Numbered from the stretch's first letter, positions 9,238-18,487 are shown. The stretch: 64,000 nucleotides of DNA from Alkalicoccus luteus (GCF_012034335.1 NZ_JAATHJ010000007.1:84818-148817), one strand, 5' to 3'. Program-made: numbers and translations. Notes: a model not told the origin generated them from the letters alone.

Positions 9238-10420
9238 GACTGATTTCTCCTTCTTGTAAAATCTCCTCAAATACTTGAACAAACGTCGATAATTCTTCGG
9301 CAGAAGCTGTCAGCGGCGGCAAAACGCGTATCACCTGCGGCCCTGCCGGAAGCGCCAGTATCTGCCGGTTTCGAAGTTTCTGCAAATATGGGGCGGCCTC
9401 TTCTACGACGATGCCGATCATTGCTCCGCTTCCGCGTACTTGCTTCACTTGCCTGTACGAAGAAGCCAGCTGTTCAAGCTGCTTGCGAAATATGGCAAAG
9501 CGATCCTGGACTTCTCTCAGAAATCCTTCTTCCTGAATGACACCCATTGTCGCCTCTACCGCCGCACAAGCTGCAGGATGTCCGCCGAAGGTTGTTCCAT
9601 GCGTTCCTGGAGAAAAGGAAGCAGCAACCTCTGCTGAAGCGAGACAGGCACCTGCCGGAAAACCGGATCCAATGCCTTTCGCAGCCGTTACAATCTCCGG
9701 CTTTACGTTGAACTGTTCAAACGCATATAGTGAGCCGGTTCGTCCAGCGCCGGTCTGAATCTCATCTGCAATGATCAAGATGCCGTGTGTTCTGCAGTAA
9801 TGGACGAGTTCATTAACCCAATCCTGGTCAGCAGGTACGACTCCGCCTTCACCTTGAATCAATTCAAGCATGACAGCAGCTGTTACTTGCGGATTTATGT
9901 TCGTGATGGCCTGCTTATCATTAAACGGTAAGTGCGTGAATCCGGGCATCAGTGGTGCAAATCCGTGTTTAATTTTATTCTGGCCTGTGGCTGCCATAGC
10001 ACCGCCCGTACGGCCGTGAAACGACTGTTCAAAGGTTACAATTTCCGATTTTTGAAGCGTTCCTTTGTCGAACCAGTATTTTCTGGCAAGCTTAATCGCA
10101 GCTTCATTGGCTTCTGCTCCGCTTCCGCAGAAAAAGACCTGATCCAAATGAGTTCCTGTTATAAGGGAAGTTGCTGCACGCTCCTGAATGTCCTGCTGAA
10201 ATAAATTAGATACGTGCCAATATTCCTGAAGCTGAATCTCGACTGCACGCTGCACAAGCTTTGGACGATGACCGAGATTACATACCGCAATTCCCGACGT
10301 AAAGTCTAAGTAGTCGGTGCCGTCATCAGCCGTCAAATAACTCCCGTCTGCTTTCGCTACAGAGATTGGGAAACGGGCGTAGGTGTTCATGAGCGGTGAC
10401 TTTTGCTTAATGTTCTGCAT
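9230..10420 (-). CDS. argD: Acetylornithine aminotransferase
   Basis: PLP enzyme of fold type I that converts N-acetylglutamate semialdehyde to N-acetylornithine with glutamate as donor. FCGSGAEANEAAIKLARK, the ADEIQTGAGRTG segment with the PLP-contacting aspartate, and the Schiff-base lysine in TAAKGIGSGFP (near residue 245) are present. 396 residues. Start ATG lies inside the end of argB (14-base overlap), indicating translational coupling. It might also act as succinyl-DAP aminotransferase in other lineages, but here PatA at 59015 covers the diaminopimelate step. Confidence 0.94.
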   Translation of the reverse strand: MQNIKQKSPLMNTYARFPISVAKADGSYLTADDGTDYLDFTSGIAVCNLGHRPKLVQRAVEIQLQEYWHVSNLFQQDIQERAATSLITGTHLDQVFFCGSGAEANEAAIKLARKYWFDKGTLQKSEIVTFEQSFHGRTGGAMAATGQNKIKHGFAPLMPGFTHLPFNDKQAITNINPQVTAAVMLELIQGEGGVVPADQDWVNELVHYCRTHGILIIADEIQTGAGRTGSLYAFEQFNVKPEIVTAAKGIGSGFPAGACLASAEVAASFSPGTHGTTFGGHPAACAAVEATMGVIQEEGFLREVQDRFAIFRKQLEQLASSYRQVKQVRGSGAMIGIVVEEAAPYLQKLRNRQILALPAGPQVIRVLPPLTASAEELSTFVQVFEEILQEGEISHD

Positions 10421-11195
10421 AGATATTCTCCTTTCGGAAAATAGTACCGGCCTCGCCTCTGTGAAAATAATTCAGCAGCGCATTTCCGTTCGAACCATTA
10501 ACCATGACTGCTTCTGAGACTCCTTCGTTAAGAGCCCGAAGGACAGCCTTTGTTTTCGGAATCATCCCGCCGTAAATAATGCCGTCATGAATCAGTGTTT
10601 CTACCATCTTCGGATCAAGGTACCGGCAAAGATCACCGGATCGGCCGTCTATCACGCCTTCAACATCTGTAATAAACAACAGCGGAGCAGCCAGTGCACA
10701 TGCGCAGGCTCCGGCAGCTTCATCCGCGTTAATGTTATATGTCACGGTTCCGGACGCTGCAATTGGCGATATAACCGGGGTTATTCCTGCCTCTGTCAAC
10801 AACTTAATCAAATGTGGATTCACTTGTTCAACAGAGGCTACCTGTCCGTATCGGACTTCATCCACTGGGACTGGCCGAAACAGTCCGGCATCGACTCCGC
10901 TGATTCCTGCTGCCTTTACCCCTGCGTGTTCCAGCAGTTTGACGATATGTTTATTGGCAGATCCGCTTAGTACCATTTCAGCAGATTCAACGACTTCCGG
11001 AGTAGAAACGCGCAGCCCATCCGTAAAAGAAGCGCTAATGCCGCGATCCTGCAGCAACCGATTGATAGCAGGTCCTCCGCCATGAACGATCACCGGGAAG
11101 CAGCCTGCCTGCTTTAATGCGTTTATTTCTTTAAAAAAGCTGCCGGGAAGCTCATCGATCGTGCTGCCTCCAAGCTTGATTACGAGATAAGCCAT
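10407..11195 (-). CDS. argB: Acetylglutamate kinase
   Basis: Phosphorylates N-acetylglutamate with ATP. Amino-acid-kinase fold: the phosphate-binding VIKLGGSTI near residue 5, IVHGGGPAIN near 37, INADEAAGACA, and the C-terminal YGGMIPKTKAVLRAL segment. 262 residues. It lacks the N-terminal extension of arginine-inhibited hexameric kinases, as in other organisms that use ArgJ. Eighteen bases separate it from argJ and it overlaps argD. Confidence 0.94.
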   Translation of the reverse strand: MAYLVIKLGGSTIDELPGSFFKEINALKQAGCFPVIVHGGGPAINRLLQDRGISASFTDGLRVSTPEVVESAEMVLSGSANKHIVKLLEHAGVKAAGISGVDAGLFRPVPVDEVRYGQVASVEQVNPHLIKLLTEAGITPVISPIAASGTVTYNINADEAAGACACALAAPLLFITDVEGVIDGRSGDLCRYLDPKMVETLIHDGIIYGGMIPKTKAVLRALNEGVSEAVMVNGSNGNALLNYFHRGEAGTIFRKENIYAEH

Positions 11196-11213
11196 TTGTT
11201 AACCTCCTTTACA

Positions 11214-12434
11214 TCATGTTCGGTACGAGGCATTGATGCGGACGTATTCATACGACAGATCGCATCCCCACGCCTGAGCAGCGCCTGTTCCATCCTCAAG
11301 CTTTACTTTTATATAAATATCGCTCTGAGTTAAATAAGCAGATGCTTCCGCCTCATCAAAGTCAAGCGGCAGCCCTTCGGAAACAACCTGAATCGGACCT
11401 AAATATACGTCCACTGCTTCAGATTCCATTGACGCTCCGCTGTATCCAGCCGCACACACAATTCTTCCCCAGTTTGGATCAGCTCCATGTATCGCCGTTT
11501 TCACCAAGTTTGAAGAAATAATCGATTTAGCAATTTTCCCAGCATCTGCCGCTGTCGCTGCCCCTTCGACCTGAACTTCAATCAGTTTCGTAGCCCCCTC
11601 ACCGTCTCTGGCAATTTTTTTTGCCAGTTCTTCTGACAGTTTCGTAAACGCCTCTTCGAAGGCACCCCATTCAGGATGAAACTCATCGAGTTCACTCGTT
11701 TCAGCAGCTCCGTTTGCTAAAACGACAACCGTATCATTTGTGGATGAATCACCGTCCACCGTGATTTGATTGTAGGTTTTATCCGTCGTCTTTTTTAAAA
11801 GACTTTTCAGTGCATCCTGTGATACATCTGCATCTGTCGTAATATATGCGAGCATCGTGGCCATGTTTGGATCAATCATGCCCGACCCTTTTGCGGCGCC
11901 TCCGATCGTCACCTGCTTGCCTTCAATTTCGCATTCGACAGAAGCATGCTTTGTACATGTATCTGTCGTTAAAATCGCTTGTTCAAATGAAGCTGCATCC
12001 TGTGACTCAAGGTTTATCGAACGAATTCCTGTTTCGACTTTATCCATTGGAAGCTGTACGCCGATCAATCCAGTTGATTGAACAGCAACCAGATGTTCAG
12101 GCAGACCTGCTTCTTCAGAGGCATACTTTCGGGTTAAACGGGCGTTTTCGAGCCCCTCCTTACCGGTACAGGCGTTTGCATTGGCCGAGTTTACGACGAC
12201 CAGCTGCAGCTTTTGCTCCTTCGCAATCGACTCCTGCGTCACTTTAAGCGGCGCTGCCTGAAACGCATTTTGCGTATATACCGCCGCTGCCTTTGCAGGA
12301 ATGCTGGAATAAAGCCAGCCAAAATCGAGCTTCTTGCGTCTTAAGCCGCAATGAGTGCCTCCTGAAAAAAAACTTTTTGGGCTCGTCACGCCGCCTTTTA
12401 TATTGATAGATGAAACGATATTGACCAGCGTCAT
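11214..12434 (-). CDS. argJ: Bifunctional ornithine acetyltransferase / N-acetylglutamate synthase
   Basis: Moves the acetyl group from N-acetylornithine to glutamate, recycling acetate, and may also use acetyl-CoA for the first step; no separate argA is seen here. The self-cleavage site is in KGSGMIDPNMATMLAYITTD, where the threonine of ATML becomes the N-terminal nucleophile of the beta chain. HGADPNWGRI is the other family hallmark. From ATG 12434 (GGCAGGAG upstream) the protein has 406 residues. An in-frame ATG 69 bases upstream would add a peptide that overlaps argC coding and has no family counterpart. Confidence 0.95.
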   Translation of the reverse strand: MTLVNIVSSINIKGGVTSPKSFFSGGTHCGLRRKKLDFGWLYSSIPAKAAAVYTQNAFQAAPLKVTQESIAKEQKLQLVVVNSANANACTGKEGLENARLTRKYASEEAGLPEHLVAVQSTGLIGVQLPMDKVETGIRSINLESQDAASFEQAILTTDTCTKHASVECEIEGKQVTIGGAAKGSGMIDPNMATMLAYITTDADVSQDALKSLLKKTTDKTYNQITVDGDSSTNDTVVVLANGAAETSELDEFHPEWGAFEEAFTKLSEELAKKIARDGEGATKLIEVQVEGAATAADAGKIAKSIISSNLVKTAIHGADPNWGRIVCAAGYSGASMESEAVDVYLGPIQVVSEGLPLDFDEAEASAYLTQSDIYIKVKLEDGTGAAQAWGCDLSYEYVRINASYRT

Positions 12435-12453
12435 ACTAATCTCCTGCCTTTCC

Positions 12454-13479
12454 TTACGGATATTGGGGTACCATCTGCAGTCCTGAATGCTCAGGCCAGT
12501 CATTCATTATGTTACAGTTTTGAACGGCTTGACCTGCCGCCCCTTTCATCAAATTATCGATTACGGCGACCGTCATCAGCGTACCGCTGCGTTCATCGGC
12601 GAATACACCGATATCACAGTAGCTGCTTCCATATACATCTTTTGTCTGCGGCATTGGACCGCTTATACGATAGCGGGTAAACGGCTCATGCTCATAAGCT
12701 GTTTTATATGCATCCTGCAGTTCGGTGGCCGAGCAAGCAAGCCGGCCGTAAGAAGTGACCATAATCCCTCTCGTCATCGGCATCAAATGTGTCTGCAGAT
12801 AGACAGGTGTTTTGATACCTGCCGCTTTTCCAAGATGCTCTTCGATCTCTGGTACATGCTGGTGTGCTCCGGTACGATACGCTTTTATATTTTCATTCGT
12901 CTCGGAAAAGTGGGTCATCATAGACATTTTACGTCCGGCACCCGACACGCCTGTCTTCCCATCCATCATGATCGTGCCTGGCTCAATCAGCTGCTGCTTT
13001 ACCGCTGGATACATTCCGAGAATCGCAGCAGTCGCAAAACATCCCGGATTGGAGAGGAGCTTTGCCCCGCGTATAGACTCCCGGTTTACTTCAGGAAGAC
13101 CGTAAACGGCTTGTTGCTGCATCGCTTTATCCGGCGGCTCCAGCCCGTACCACTTTTCATATGTCTCACTGTCTTCAAGCCTCAAGTCGCCAGATAAATC
13201 GATAATCTGGCTTTTACTTGCTGAAAGCGCTGGAATCAGTTTGCTTGCTACGCCGGCAGGGGCTGCAAGAAAAATGACGTCGCACGCCGCAGCAGCTTCC
13301 ATATTTTTGAATGAATCGGTACGAATTGTATGGAGATGCGGATAGCGCTCCGCTATATCGTTTCCTTCTTCTGACTGAGAGATCACCGTAGTGAGCTCCA
13401 GAAAGGGATGATTTTCTAAAATTCGGATCAGTTCAAGGGCCGCGTATCCTGTTCCTCCTACAACCGCTGCTTTTTTCAA
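12454..13479 (-). CDS. argC: N-acetyl-gamma-glutamyl-phosphate reductase
   Basis: NADPH-dependent reduction of N-acetylglutamyl phosphate to the semialdehyde. N-terminal Rossmann motif VVGGTGYAALELIRIL and the active-site cysteine in LSNPGCFATAAILGM near residue 147; HTLMPMTRG-like segment HLMPMTRGI follows. 341 residues. The start is TTG at 13479, 10 bases after AAAAGGA. An ATG four bases upstream (13483) is in another frame and could only make a 16-residue peptide. First gene of the arginine operon, 19 bases before argJ. Confidence 0.94.
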   Translation of the reverse strand: MKKAAVVGGTGYAALELIRILENHPFLELTTVISQSEEGNDIAERYPHLHTIRTDSFKNMEAAAACDVIFLAAPAGVASKLIPALSASKSQIIDLSGDLRLEDSETYEKWYGLEPPDKAMQQQAVYGLPEVNRESIRGAKLLSNPGCFATAAILGMYPAVKQQLIEPGTIMMDGKTGVSGAGRKMSMMTHFSETNENIKAYRTGAHQHVPEIEEHLGKAAGIKTPVYLQTHLMPMTRGIMVTSYGRLACSATELQDAYKTAYEHEPFTRYRISGPMPQTKDVYGSSYCDIGVFADERSGTLMTVAVIDNLMKGAAGQAVQNCNIMNDWPEHSGLQMVPQYP

Positions 13480-13501
13480 TCATGTCACGTCCTTTTCAAT
13501 G

Positions 13502-13565
13502 ATGAATTAATTCATTATTATACTTATAGATTTATTAATATGCAATAATAATTATAAGTTATTAT
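13502..13565 (-). promoter_or_regulatory. argC operon promoter with two operator-like dyads
   Basis: Minus strand: -35 TTGCAT (13540-13545), 17-base spacer, -10 TATAAT (13517-13522). Two AT-rich dyads flank it: the perfect palindrome ATGAATTAATTCAT (13502-13515) just downstream of the -10, and ATAATAA-N7-TTATTAT (13545-13565) at and upstream of the -35. The first contains the TGAAT/ATTCA half-sites known for ArgR/AhrC boxes, with a shorter centre. Arginine-dependent repression by ArgR/AhrC is inferred. Confidence 0.7.
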
Positions 13566-13617
13566 GATTTTTTATACATTTTGTCCCTGGTACGTTGTCA
13601 TAGTAAATTGAAAGACG

Positions 13618-13644
13618 AAAAAAAGCGCTCTCAGAGAGAACGCT
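13618..13644 (-). terminator. Terminator downstream of cls
   Basis: On the minus strand AGCGTTCTC and GAGAGCGCT pair imperfectly and are followed by TTTTTTT. It is about 220 bases beyond the cls stop and separates it from the argC promoter. Confidence 0.7.
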
Positions 13645-13861
13645 CCAGGGTGTCGTTAAAGTTGGTTTAGTTATATCATGTTGCTTTTATATATGTGGGT
13701 AATCGCTGTAAAGAGACGCCGGCGGAATGATACGACTCCTGAAAGTTCGTTGCCTAATCGAAACATGAACGGCATGGTTATGACCGTTTCGATAAAGATA
13801 TTTTTACGTAATCAAGACAAGTGGAAGATTTTCCGGCAGTGTTACTAATGCAGTTGAAACG
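13645..13861. other. Gap between cls and its terminator, with one inverted repeat
   Basis: No gene with a ribosome site is visible. The only structure is the inverted repeat ATCGAAAC (13757-13764) / GTTTCGAT (13786-13793) with a 21-base loop. It would lie in the 3' untranslated end of the cls transcript. Function unknown. Confidence 0.4.
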
Positions 13862-15310
13862 CTACAACACTGGCGAAAGCAGCCGGGAAATTGACTCTTT
13901 AAAACGCACTACTTTTGAGCGGGCATCATATTTTTCTTGTGTCAGTTTATCAGCATGCATCATATCTTGTTCGAAATCAGCTGCAAGTTTTTCTGCAGTC
14001 GGCTGATCGTATATGAATGCATTGACTTCAAAGTTAAGCCGGAAGCTGCGCATATCTATGTTGGCTGTTCCGACAGAGGCAGCAGCGCGGTCCACGACGA
14101 CGACTTTGGAATGAATAAAGCCCCGTTGATAAATATAAACACTGACTCCGCTTTTCATCAGCTGACCTATATGCGAAAGCGTGGCCCAGTAGATGAATGG
14201 ATGGTCCGGCATACTTGGAATCATAATTCGAATATCTTTACCTGATAAAGAGGCAATTCTAATCGTATCCAGCAGGCTTTGGTCGGGTATAAAATACGGC
14301 GTCTGAATATAGACGGATTCTTTCGCATTGTTGATCATTTTAATATAGCCATTTTTGATTTGTTCCCATTCCGAATCCGGTCCGCTCGAAACGATTTGTA
14401 CTGCCGCATTTCCCTCGCTCTGCTTCATCGGAAAGTAACGAGCCTCATAAGCTACAGCATGAGATTTCGCTGCCTGATTCCAGTCCAGGATGAACCTGGT
14501 CTGCATTGGATCGACTGCATTGCCGGTTATCCTGAGATGCGTATCCCTCCAGTATCCGAAACGCTTGCTCTTTCCTAAATATTCATCTCCAACATTAAAA
14601 CCGCCTACATATCCGACCGATCCGTCAATAATCGTCAGCTTCCGATGATTCCGGTAGTTAAGACGTATATTAATGAGCGCAATTTTTGACGGGAAAAAGA
14701 CCCCTACTTCTCCTCCGGCCTTCGTAAGCTGATTAAAATGCCTTCTGCGGAGCTTTCGTGAGCCGAGTTCATCATAGAGTATACGTACCTTCACTCCTTC
14801 AGCTGCTTTTTCCGCAAGCAGCTGAATCAGTTCTTTGCCCAGCCCATCGTTTCGAAAGATGTAGTACTGCATATGGATATGATCTTGCGCTTCCCGTATA
14901 TCCTTCTTAAGCTGTTCAAATTTATCGCAGCCGTCAGAAAAAATATGAATATCGTTGTCTTTAGTCAGAATAGCATCATTGTTAATAAGATGCATGTAGA
15001 TCATATCCCGATAAGGATCTATATTGTCGTTATGATACGAAAACGACGGGTTGCGAATCTGGTCTATCTGATGCCGGATTACATCACTGATACCGATTCT
15101 GCTTATTCCCTCCCAATCGAACAGCCGTCTGCGGGTTAGATTCTGACCGAGAAAAATATAAATAATAAATCCGAGAAATGGAATGAAAAAGAGGATCAGC
15201 ACCCAGGCCCAAGTGGCCGTTGCATCTTTTCGTTCGATAAAAATAATGATGCCTGCAAACAATATATTTGCAAAAAACAAAAGTACAAGCAGTACAGACA
15301 TGACATCCAT
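13862..15310 (-). CDS. cls: Cardiolipin synthase, phospholipase D type
   Basis: Condenses two phosphatidylglycerol molecules into cardiolipin at the membrane. Two N-terminal membrane segments (about residues 4-22 and 32-53), then two PLD domains, each with an HKD motif: HRKLTIIDGSVGYVGG near residue 220 and HSKVVVVDRAAASVGTAN near residue 396. 482 residues, standard for bacterial Cls. Start ATG at 15310 is preceded by AAAGGAGG. Monocistronic by its surroundings. Bacillaceae often carry more than one cls, so this may be one of several paralogues. Confidence 0.93.
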   Translation of the reverse strand: MDVMSVLLVLLFFANILFAGIIIFIERKDATATWAWVLILFFIPFLGFIIYIFLGQNLTRRRLFDWEGISRIGISDVIRHQIDQIRNPSFSYHNDNIDPYRDMIYMHLINNDAILTKDNDIHIFSDGCDKFEQLKKDIREAQDHIHMQYYIFRNDGLGKELIQLLAEKAAEGVKVRILYDELGSRKLRRRHFNQLTKAGGEVGVFFPSKIALINIRLNYRNHRKLTIIDGSVGYVGGFNVGDEYLGKSKRFGYWRDTHLRITGNAVDPMQTRFILDWNQAAKSHAVAYEARYFPMKQSEGNAAVQIVSSGPDSEWEQIKNGYIKMINNAKESVYIQTPYFIPDQSLLDTIRIASLSGKDIRIMIPSMPDHPFIYWATLSHIGQLMKSGVSVYIYQRGFIHSKVVVVDRAAASVGTANIDMRSFRLNFEVNAFIYDQPTAEKLAADFEQDMMHADKLTQEKYDARSKVVRFKESISRLLSPVL

Positions 15311-15441
15311 GAGGGGCTGCCTCCTTTCCTGTCAACTACCAGAGTTTGTATCAAAGTGACGTACGCTCTGATGTAAGTTTACCGTACATTTCCAAAAGAT
15401 GTACAGTCCGGCTCCTGAGTGAATGAGTCTTTTTATGCACC

Positions 15442-15468
15442 AAAAAAGCCGCAGAGCTTGTCTGCGGC
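15442..15468 (-). terminator. Terminator of the ring-cleaving dioxygenase gene
   Basis: GCCGCAGA and TCTGCGGC form a perfect stem with a 5-base loop, followed on the minus strand by TTTTTT; six bases after the gene's stop codon. Confidence 0.88.
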
Positions 15469-15473
15469 AGCTG

Positions 15474-16433
15474 TCAATCAGCCTTTATCGGCTTCAGCTT
15501 CTGTTCAATTTCTTCCCGGCGCTCTTCTAAAAAAGGGGGCAGAGCAAGCTTCTGACCAAGCTGTTCGATCGGCTCATCCATATCGAACCCGGGACCATCA
15601 GTTGCCAGCTCAAACAGGATGCCGTTCGAATCTCGAAAATATAAAGAAGTAAAATAGTATCGCTCTACAATACCGGAGTTATCATAGCCGGCATCATCGA
15701 TTGCTTGCTTCCATTCTTTCAGCTCTTCTTCATCTTCTACTCGCAGAGCGAGATGATGCACACTTCCTCTTCCCGGACGCTCCTTCGATTCCGATGATTG
15801 GATCACGTGTACTTCCGCACCATTGCCTCCGGAGGCCGTTGAATAAACGGTCATCGGTCCTTCTTCTGTCTGTTCCCCGCCTGTTTTTATAAACGAGAGA
15901 ACATTGATCAGCACATTTTCCGTTTTAGCAAGCGACCTGACTGTCAGCTCTGAAGGGCCAAGTCCCACGATCGCCACGTCTTCCGGAATGTCAGGATGTT
16001 CCCATGCAGTGCCTGCTGGGGTTGCCGCCCCATGGCGATCAGAGAAAAGGCGGATGCGCTGACCTTCATGATCCTCCAGCGCCAGTGTCAGTCTGCCTGC
16101 CCGGATGACAGGTTCCCCGACAGAGACCTGTTGTTTTTCCAGCCTCTCTTTCCAGAAATAAATGGCTTCATCTGATTTAACCCTCAGACCAGTGCTGCTG
16201 ATGCTCTGGGATCCCCGATACGTTCTTCCCGCCATTGGAATTTCAAAAAATGTAAAATCTGTTCCGGGAGAACCGTAGCGGTCTGCATAAAATAAATGAT
16301 ACATACCAGGATCATCCTGATTAACCGTTTTCTTTACCAGGCGCATGCCTAATACATCTGTATAAAATGCATAGTTGCTGCGAGCATCTGCTGTGAGTGA
16401 TGACACATGATGTATTCCTTTGATCAGCTTCAT
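15474..16433 (-). CDS. VOC-family ring-cleaving dioxygenase (MhqA/MhqO-like)
   Basis: Vicinal-oxygen-chelate protein with two glyoxalase-like halves, starting KLIKGIHHVSSLTADARSNYAFY and resuming near residue 150. Metal-ligand candidates are the histidine in GIHHVS, the histidine in GSVHHLALRV and the glutamate in GILFELATDGPGF. In Bacillus, close relatives (MhqA, MhqO) are induced by quinones and catechols and cleave aromatic rings; the substrate here is unknown. 319 residues from ATG 16433 (AAGAAGGTGG upstream); a start 54 bases upstream would add a basic tail with no family match. It is a single gene between cls and msrA, in a region of oxidative-stress functions. Confidence 0.8.
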   Translation of the reverse strand: MKLIKGIHHVSSLTADARSNYAFYTDVLGMRLVKKTVNQDDPGMYHLFYADRYGSPGTDFTFFEIPMAGRTYRGSQSISSTGLRVKSDEAIYFWKERLEKQQVSVGEPVIRAGRLTLALEDHEGQRIRLFSDRHGAATPAGTAWEHPDIPEDVAIVGLGPSELTVRSLAKTENVLINVLSFIKTGGEQTEEGPMTVYSTASGGNGAEVHVIQSSESKERPGRGSVHHLALRVEDEEELKEWKQAIDDAGYDNSGIVERYYFTSLYFRDSNGILFELATDGPGFDMDEPIEQLGQKLALPPFLEERREEIEQKLKPIKAD

Positions 16434-16530
16434 AGCTGCCACCTTCTTTCTACTTACTTTTTTATAGTATATCTTTCTTTTTCTCAAGTTGCAAGAATTG
16501 GTAATGTTCGATGCCTTCCTGCAACATGAT

Positions 16531-16558
16531 AAAAAGCACAGGACAAGCCTGTGCTTTA
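16531..16558 (-). terminator. Terminator of msrA
   Basis: AAAGCACAGG and CCTGTGCTTT pair perfectly around a 4-base loop and are followed on the minus strand by more T residues. Confidence 0.88.
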
Positions 16559-16574
16559 TACTGGATGAGTTATG

Positions 16575-17102
16575 CTATTTTTCCCATGTTTCCTGGATGA
16601 ACCGCTCTCGTCCCGAATCAATTCGCTCCTGCTGATACGCTTCCGGATTTTTCTTGTAAAATTTCTGATGCTCTTCTTCAGCGGGATAAAATACTTCAAC
16701 AGGAAGAATTTCTGTAACGATCGGCTTTTGGAAAGGTCCGTCGTTTTCCAAATGACGGCGTGATGCTTCGGCGGCCGCCTTTTGCTCATCTGAATGGTAG
16801 TAAATGGCAGTCCTGTATTGGGGGCCCCGATCAAAAAACTGTCCCCCATCGTCCGTAGGATCAACCTGCTGCCAGTAAATAGTGAGCAGCCGCTCATAAG
16901 AAAACACGTGAGGATCAAATTCGATCTGAACGGCTTCCCGGTGACCGCTCGTGCCCTGTTTCACTTCTTCATAGGAAGGATGGGCAGTATCTCCTCCCGT
17001 ATACCCTGACACCACGCTCTCAATACCTGGTTCTTCATCGAAAGGTCTTACCATGCACCAAAAGCAGCCTCCTGCAAATGTAGCCAATTCTATTTTTGAC
17101 AT
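16575..17102 (-). CDS. msrA: Peptide methionine-(S)-S-oxide reductase, cytosolic
   Basis: Reduces the S-epimer of methionine sulfoxide in proteins. The catalytic motif GGCFWC is at residues 11-16, and these two are the only cysteines in the protein, so recycling must use the CxxC pair or an external thiol. VVSGYTGG, TSGHREAVQIEFDP and YWQQVDPTDDGGQFFDRG are typical. 175 residues; no signal or membrane segment. It is the second gene after the membrane-anchored msrAB fusion (18-base gap), so cells would make a cytosolic and an extracytoplasmic enzyme from one transcript. Confidence 0.93.
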   Translation of the reverse strand: MSKIELATFAGGCFWCMVRPFDEEPGIESVVSGYTGGDTAHPSYEEVKQGTSGHREAVQIEFDPHVFSYERLLTIYWQQVDPTDDGGQFFDRGPQYRTAIYYHSDEQKAAAEASRRHLENDGPFQKPIVTEILPVEVFYPAEEEHQKFYKKNPEAYQQERIDSGRERFIQETWEK

Positions 17103-17120
17103 CCAACCCCACCTTACGTT

Positions 17121-18260
17121 TTATTGCTCGACAATTTCAATGTAGTCTCCATATCCTTCTGCTTCCATGTCTTCAAGCGGAATAAACTTCATCGCCGCAG
17201 AGTTCATACAGTAGCGGAGTCCGTCCGGTTCGGGTCCATCCTCAAACACGTGACCCAAATGAGAATCAGCGTAGGTGCTTCTCACCTCGGTACGCTTTAT
17301 CAGCATCGACCAGTCTGCGCGGGTCTCGATAAACTCCTCTGCGATCGGCTTTGTAAAACTTGGCCAGCCGGTTCCGGAATCATACTGATCTGCCGATCGG
17401 AAAAGCGGTTCTCCGGAAACGATGTCTACGTAAATCCCGTCATCAGTATTATCCCAGTAAGCATTTTGGTAGGCTGGTTCAGTCGCATCCTCCTGAGTTA
17501 CCTCATACTGAAGATTGGTCAGTCTCTCACGCAGCTCCTCTTCTGTTTCCGGCTCATATTGACGCCAGAATGGAAGGTTAGAAGATCCGGCTGTTTCATA
17601 TTCTGCCTCTTCCCCCCAGTGTTCGTCAATGAATTCATCACGGCCAGAATTCGATCTGTAAAATTCGTACCGCACCGGATTCTCTTTATAAAAGTCCTGA
17701 TGATAGTCCTCCGCTACATAAAACGTATCCAATTCACGAATGTCCATAACAATGGGATCGCTGAATCTTCCGCTAGTTTCCAAATCGTTTTTTGAAGCTT
17801 CGGCTGCTTCACGCTGCTCGTCATCCTGAACAAAAATGTGCGGTGAATACTGATAGCCTCTGTCTACGAATTGTCCTTCATCATCTGTCGGATCGATTTG
17901 CCTCCAGTATATCTCCAGCAGCTCCTCATAACCGACAAGCTCCGGATCAAACGTTACTTGCACCGCTTCCACATGTCCGGTTGCTCCGGAAGCTACATCT
18001 TCATAAGAAGGATTTTCCTCTGGGCCGCCGGTATATCCGGATACAGCTTTGTCGACTCCTTCAATTTTTTCGAAAGGTGGTTCCATGCACCAGAAACAGC
18101 CGCCGGCAAACACTGCTGTTTCCCATGGACCCTCAACATCTGCTTCTACAGCTTCGCTGCCATAGGAACGATTCATGAAATAATCGTACATGATAGGAAT
18201 AAAGATAAAGCCAAGAACAGCAACAATTAGTAAAAATCCGCCAGTAAGCCATTTTTTCAT
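17121..18260 (-). CDS. msrAB: Membrane-anchored MsrA-MsrB fusion
   Basis: Bifunctional methionine sulfoxide reductase. Residues 5-28 form one hydrophobic anchor ([17 protein letters not shown]), so the catalytic part should face outside. The MsrA domain (about 45-205) has GGCFWC and [14 protein letters not shown]. The MsrB domain (about 230-370) has [25 protein letters not shown] and the catalytic cysteine in [12 protein letters not shown]. No zinc CxxC pairs and no obvious resolving cysteine are seen in MsrB. The external part is rich in Asp and Glu, as expected in a salty or alkaline habitat (inference). It has its own promoter at 18287-18315 and leads into msrA. Confidence 0.9.
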   Translation of the reverse strand: MKKWLTGGFLLIVAVLGFIFIPIMYDYFMNRSYGSEAVEADVEGPWETAVFAGGCFWCMEPPFEKIEGVDKAVSGYTGGPEENPSYEDVASGATGHVEAVQVTFDPELVGYEELLEIYWRQIDPTDDEGQFVDRGYQYSPHIFVQDDEQREAAEASKNDLETSGRFSDPIVMDIRELDTFYVAEDYHQDFYKENPVRYEFYRSNSGRDEFIDEHWGEEAEYETAGSSNLPFWRQYEPETEEELRERLTNLQYEVTQEDATEPAYQNAYWDNTDDGIYVDIVSGEPLFRSADQYDSGTGWPSFTKPIAEEFIETRADWSMLIKRTEVRSTYADSHLGHVFEDGPEPDGLRYCMNSAAMKFIPLEDMEAEGYGDYIEIVEQ

Positions 18261-18286
18261 GATGTCACCTCTTTTCCTCTAAGTTA

Positions 18287-18315
18287 ATTATAAAGCATTC
18301 TGCGCTTTCTGGCAT
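18287..18315 (-). promoter_or_regulatory. Promoter of msrAB-msrA
   Basis: Minus strand: -10 TATAAT (18287-18292), 17-base spacer, weak -35 ATGCCA (18310-18315), about 30 bases before the msrAB start. Confidence 0.5.
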
Positions 18316-18421
18316 GAATGAGCTTCTGAAACGTTTTGAGTTCTATCTTAATGCTGCCAGCCTGTTATCAGATTCACTGCAACTGACTAAATGCTTTTCA
18401 GCAGAATCTGCGCGATGCCGC

Positions 18422-18450
18422 AAAAAAAGCCGCCCAATATGCTGGACGGC
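18422..18450 (-). terminator. Terminator of ohr
   Basis: GCCGTCC / GGGCGGC stem followed on the minus strand by TTTTTTT, 38 bases after the ohr stop. Confidence 0.8.
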
Positions 18451-18487
18451 TGCGGTTTCTAATGACAAAACAGGTTTTAACCTTCTG

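Noticed and set aside
12435..12503. Longer N-terminus for ArgJ
   Set aside because: It would overlap the end of argC and add 23 residues unlike any ArgJ; the ATG at 12434 has a proper ribosome site.
13821..14006. Plus-strand open frame of 61 residues
   Set aside because: Mostly antisense to the end of cls; no ribosome site.
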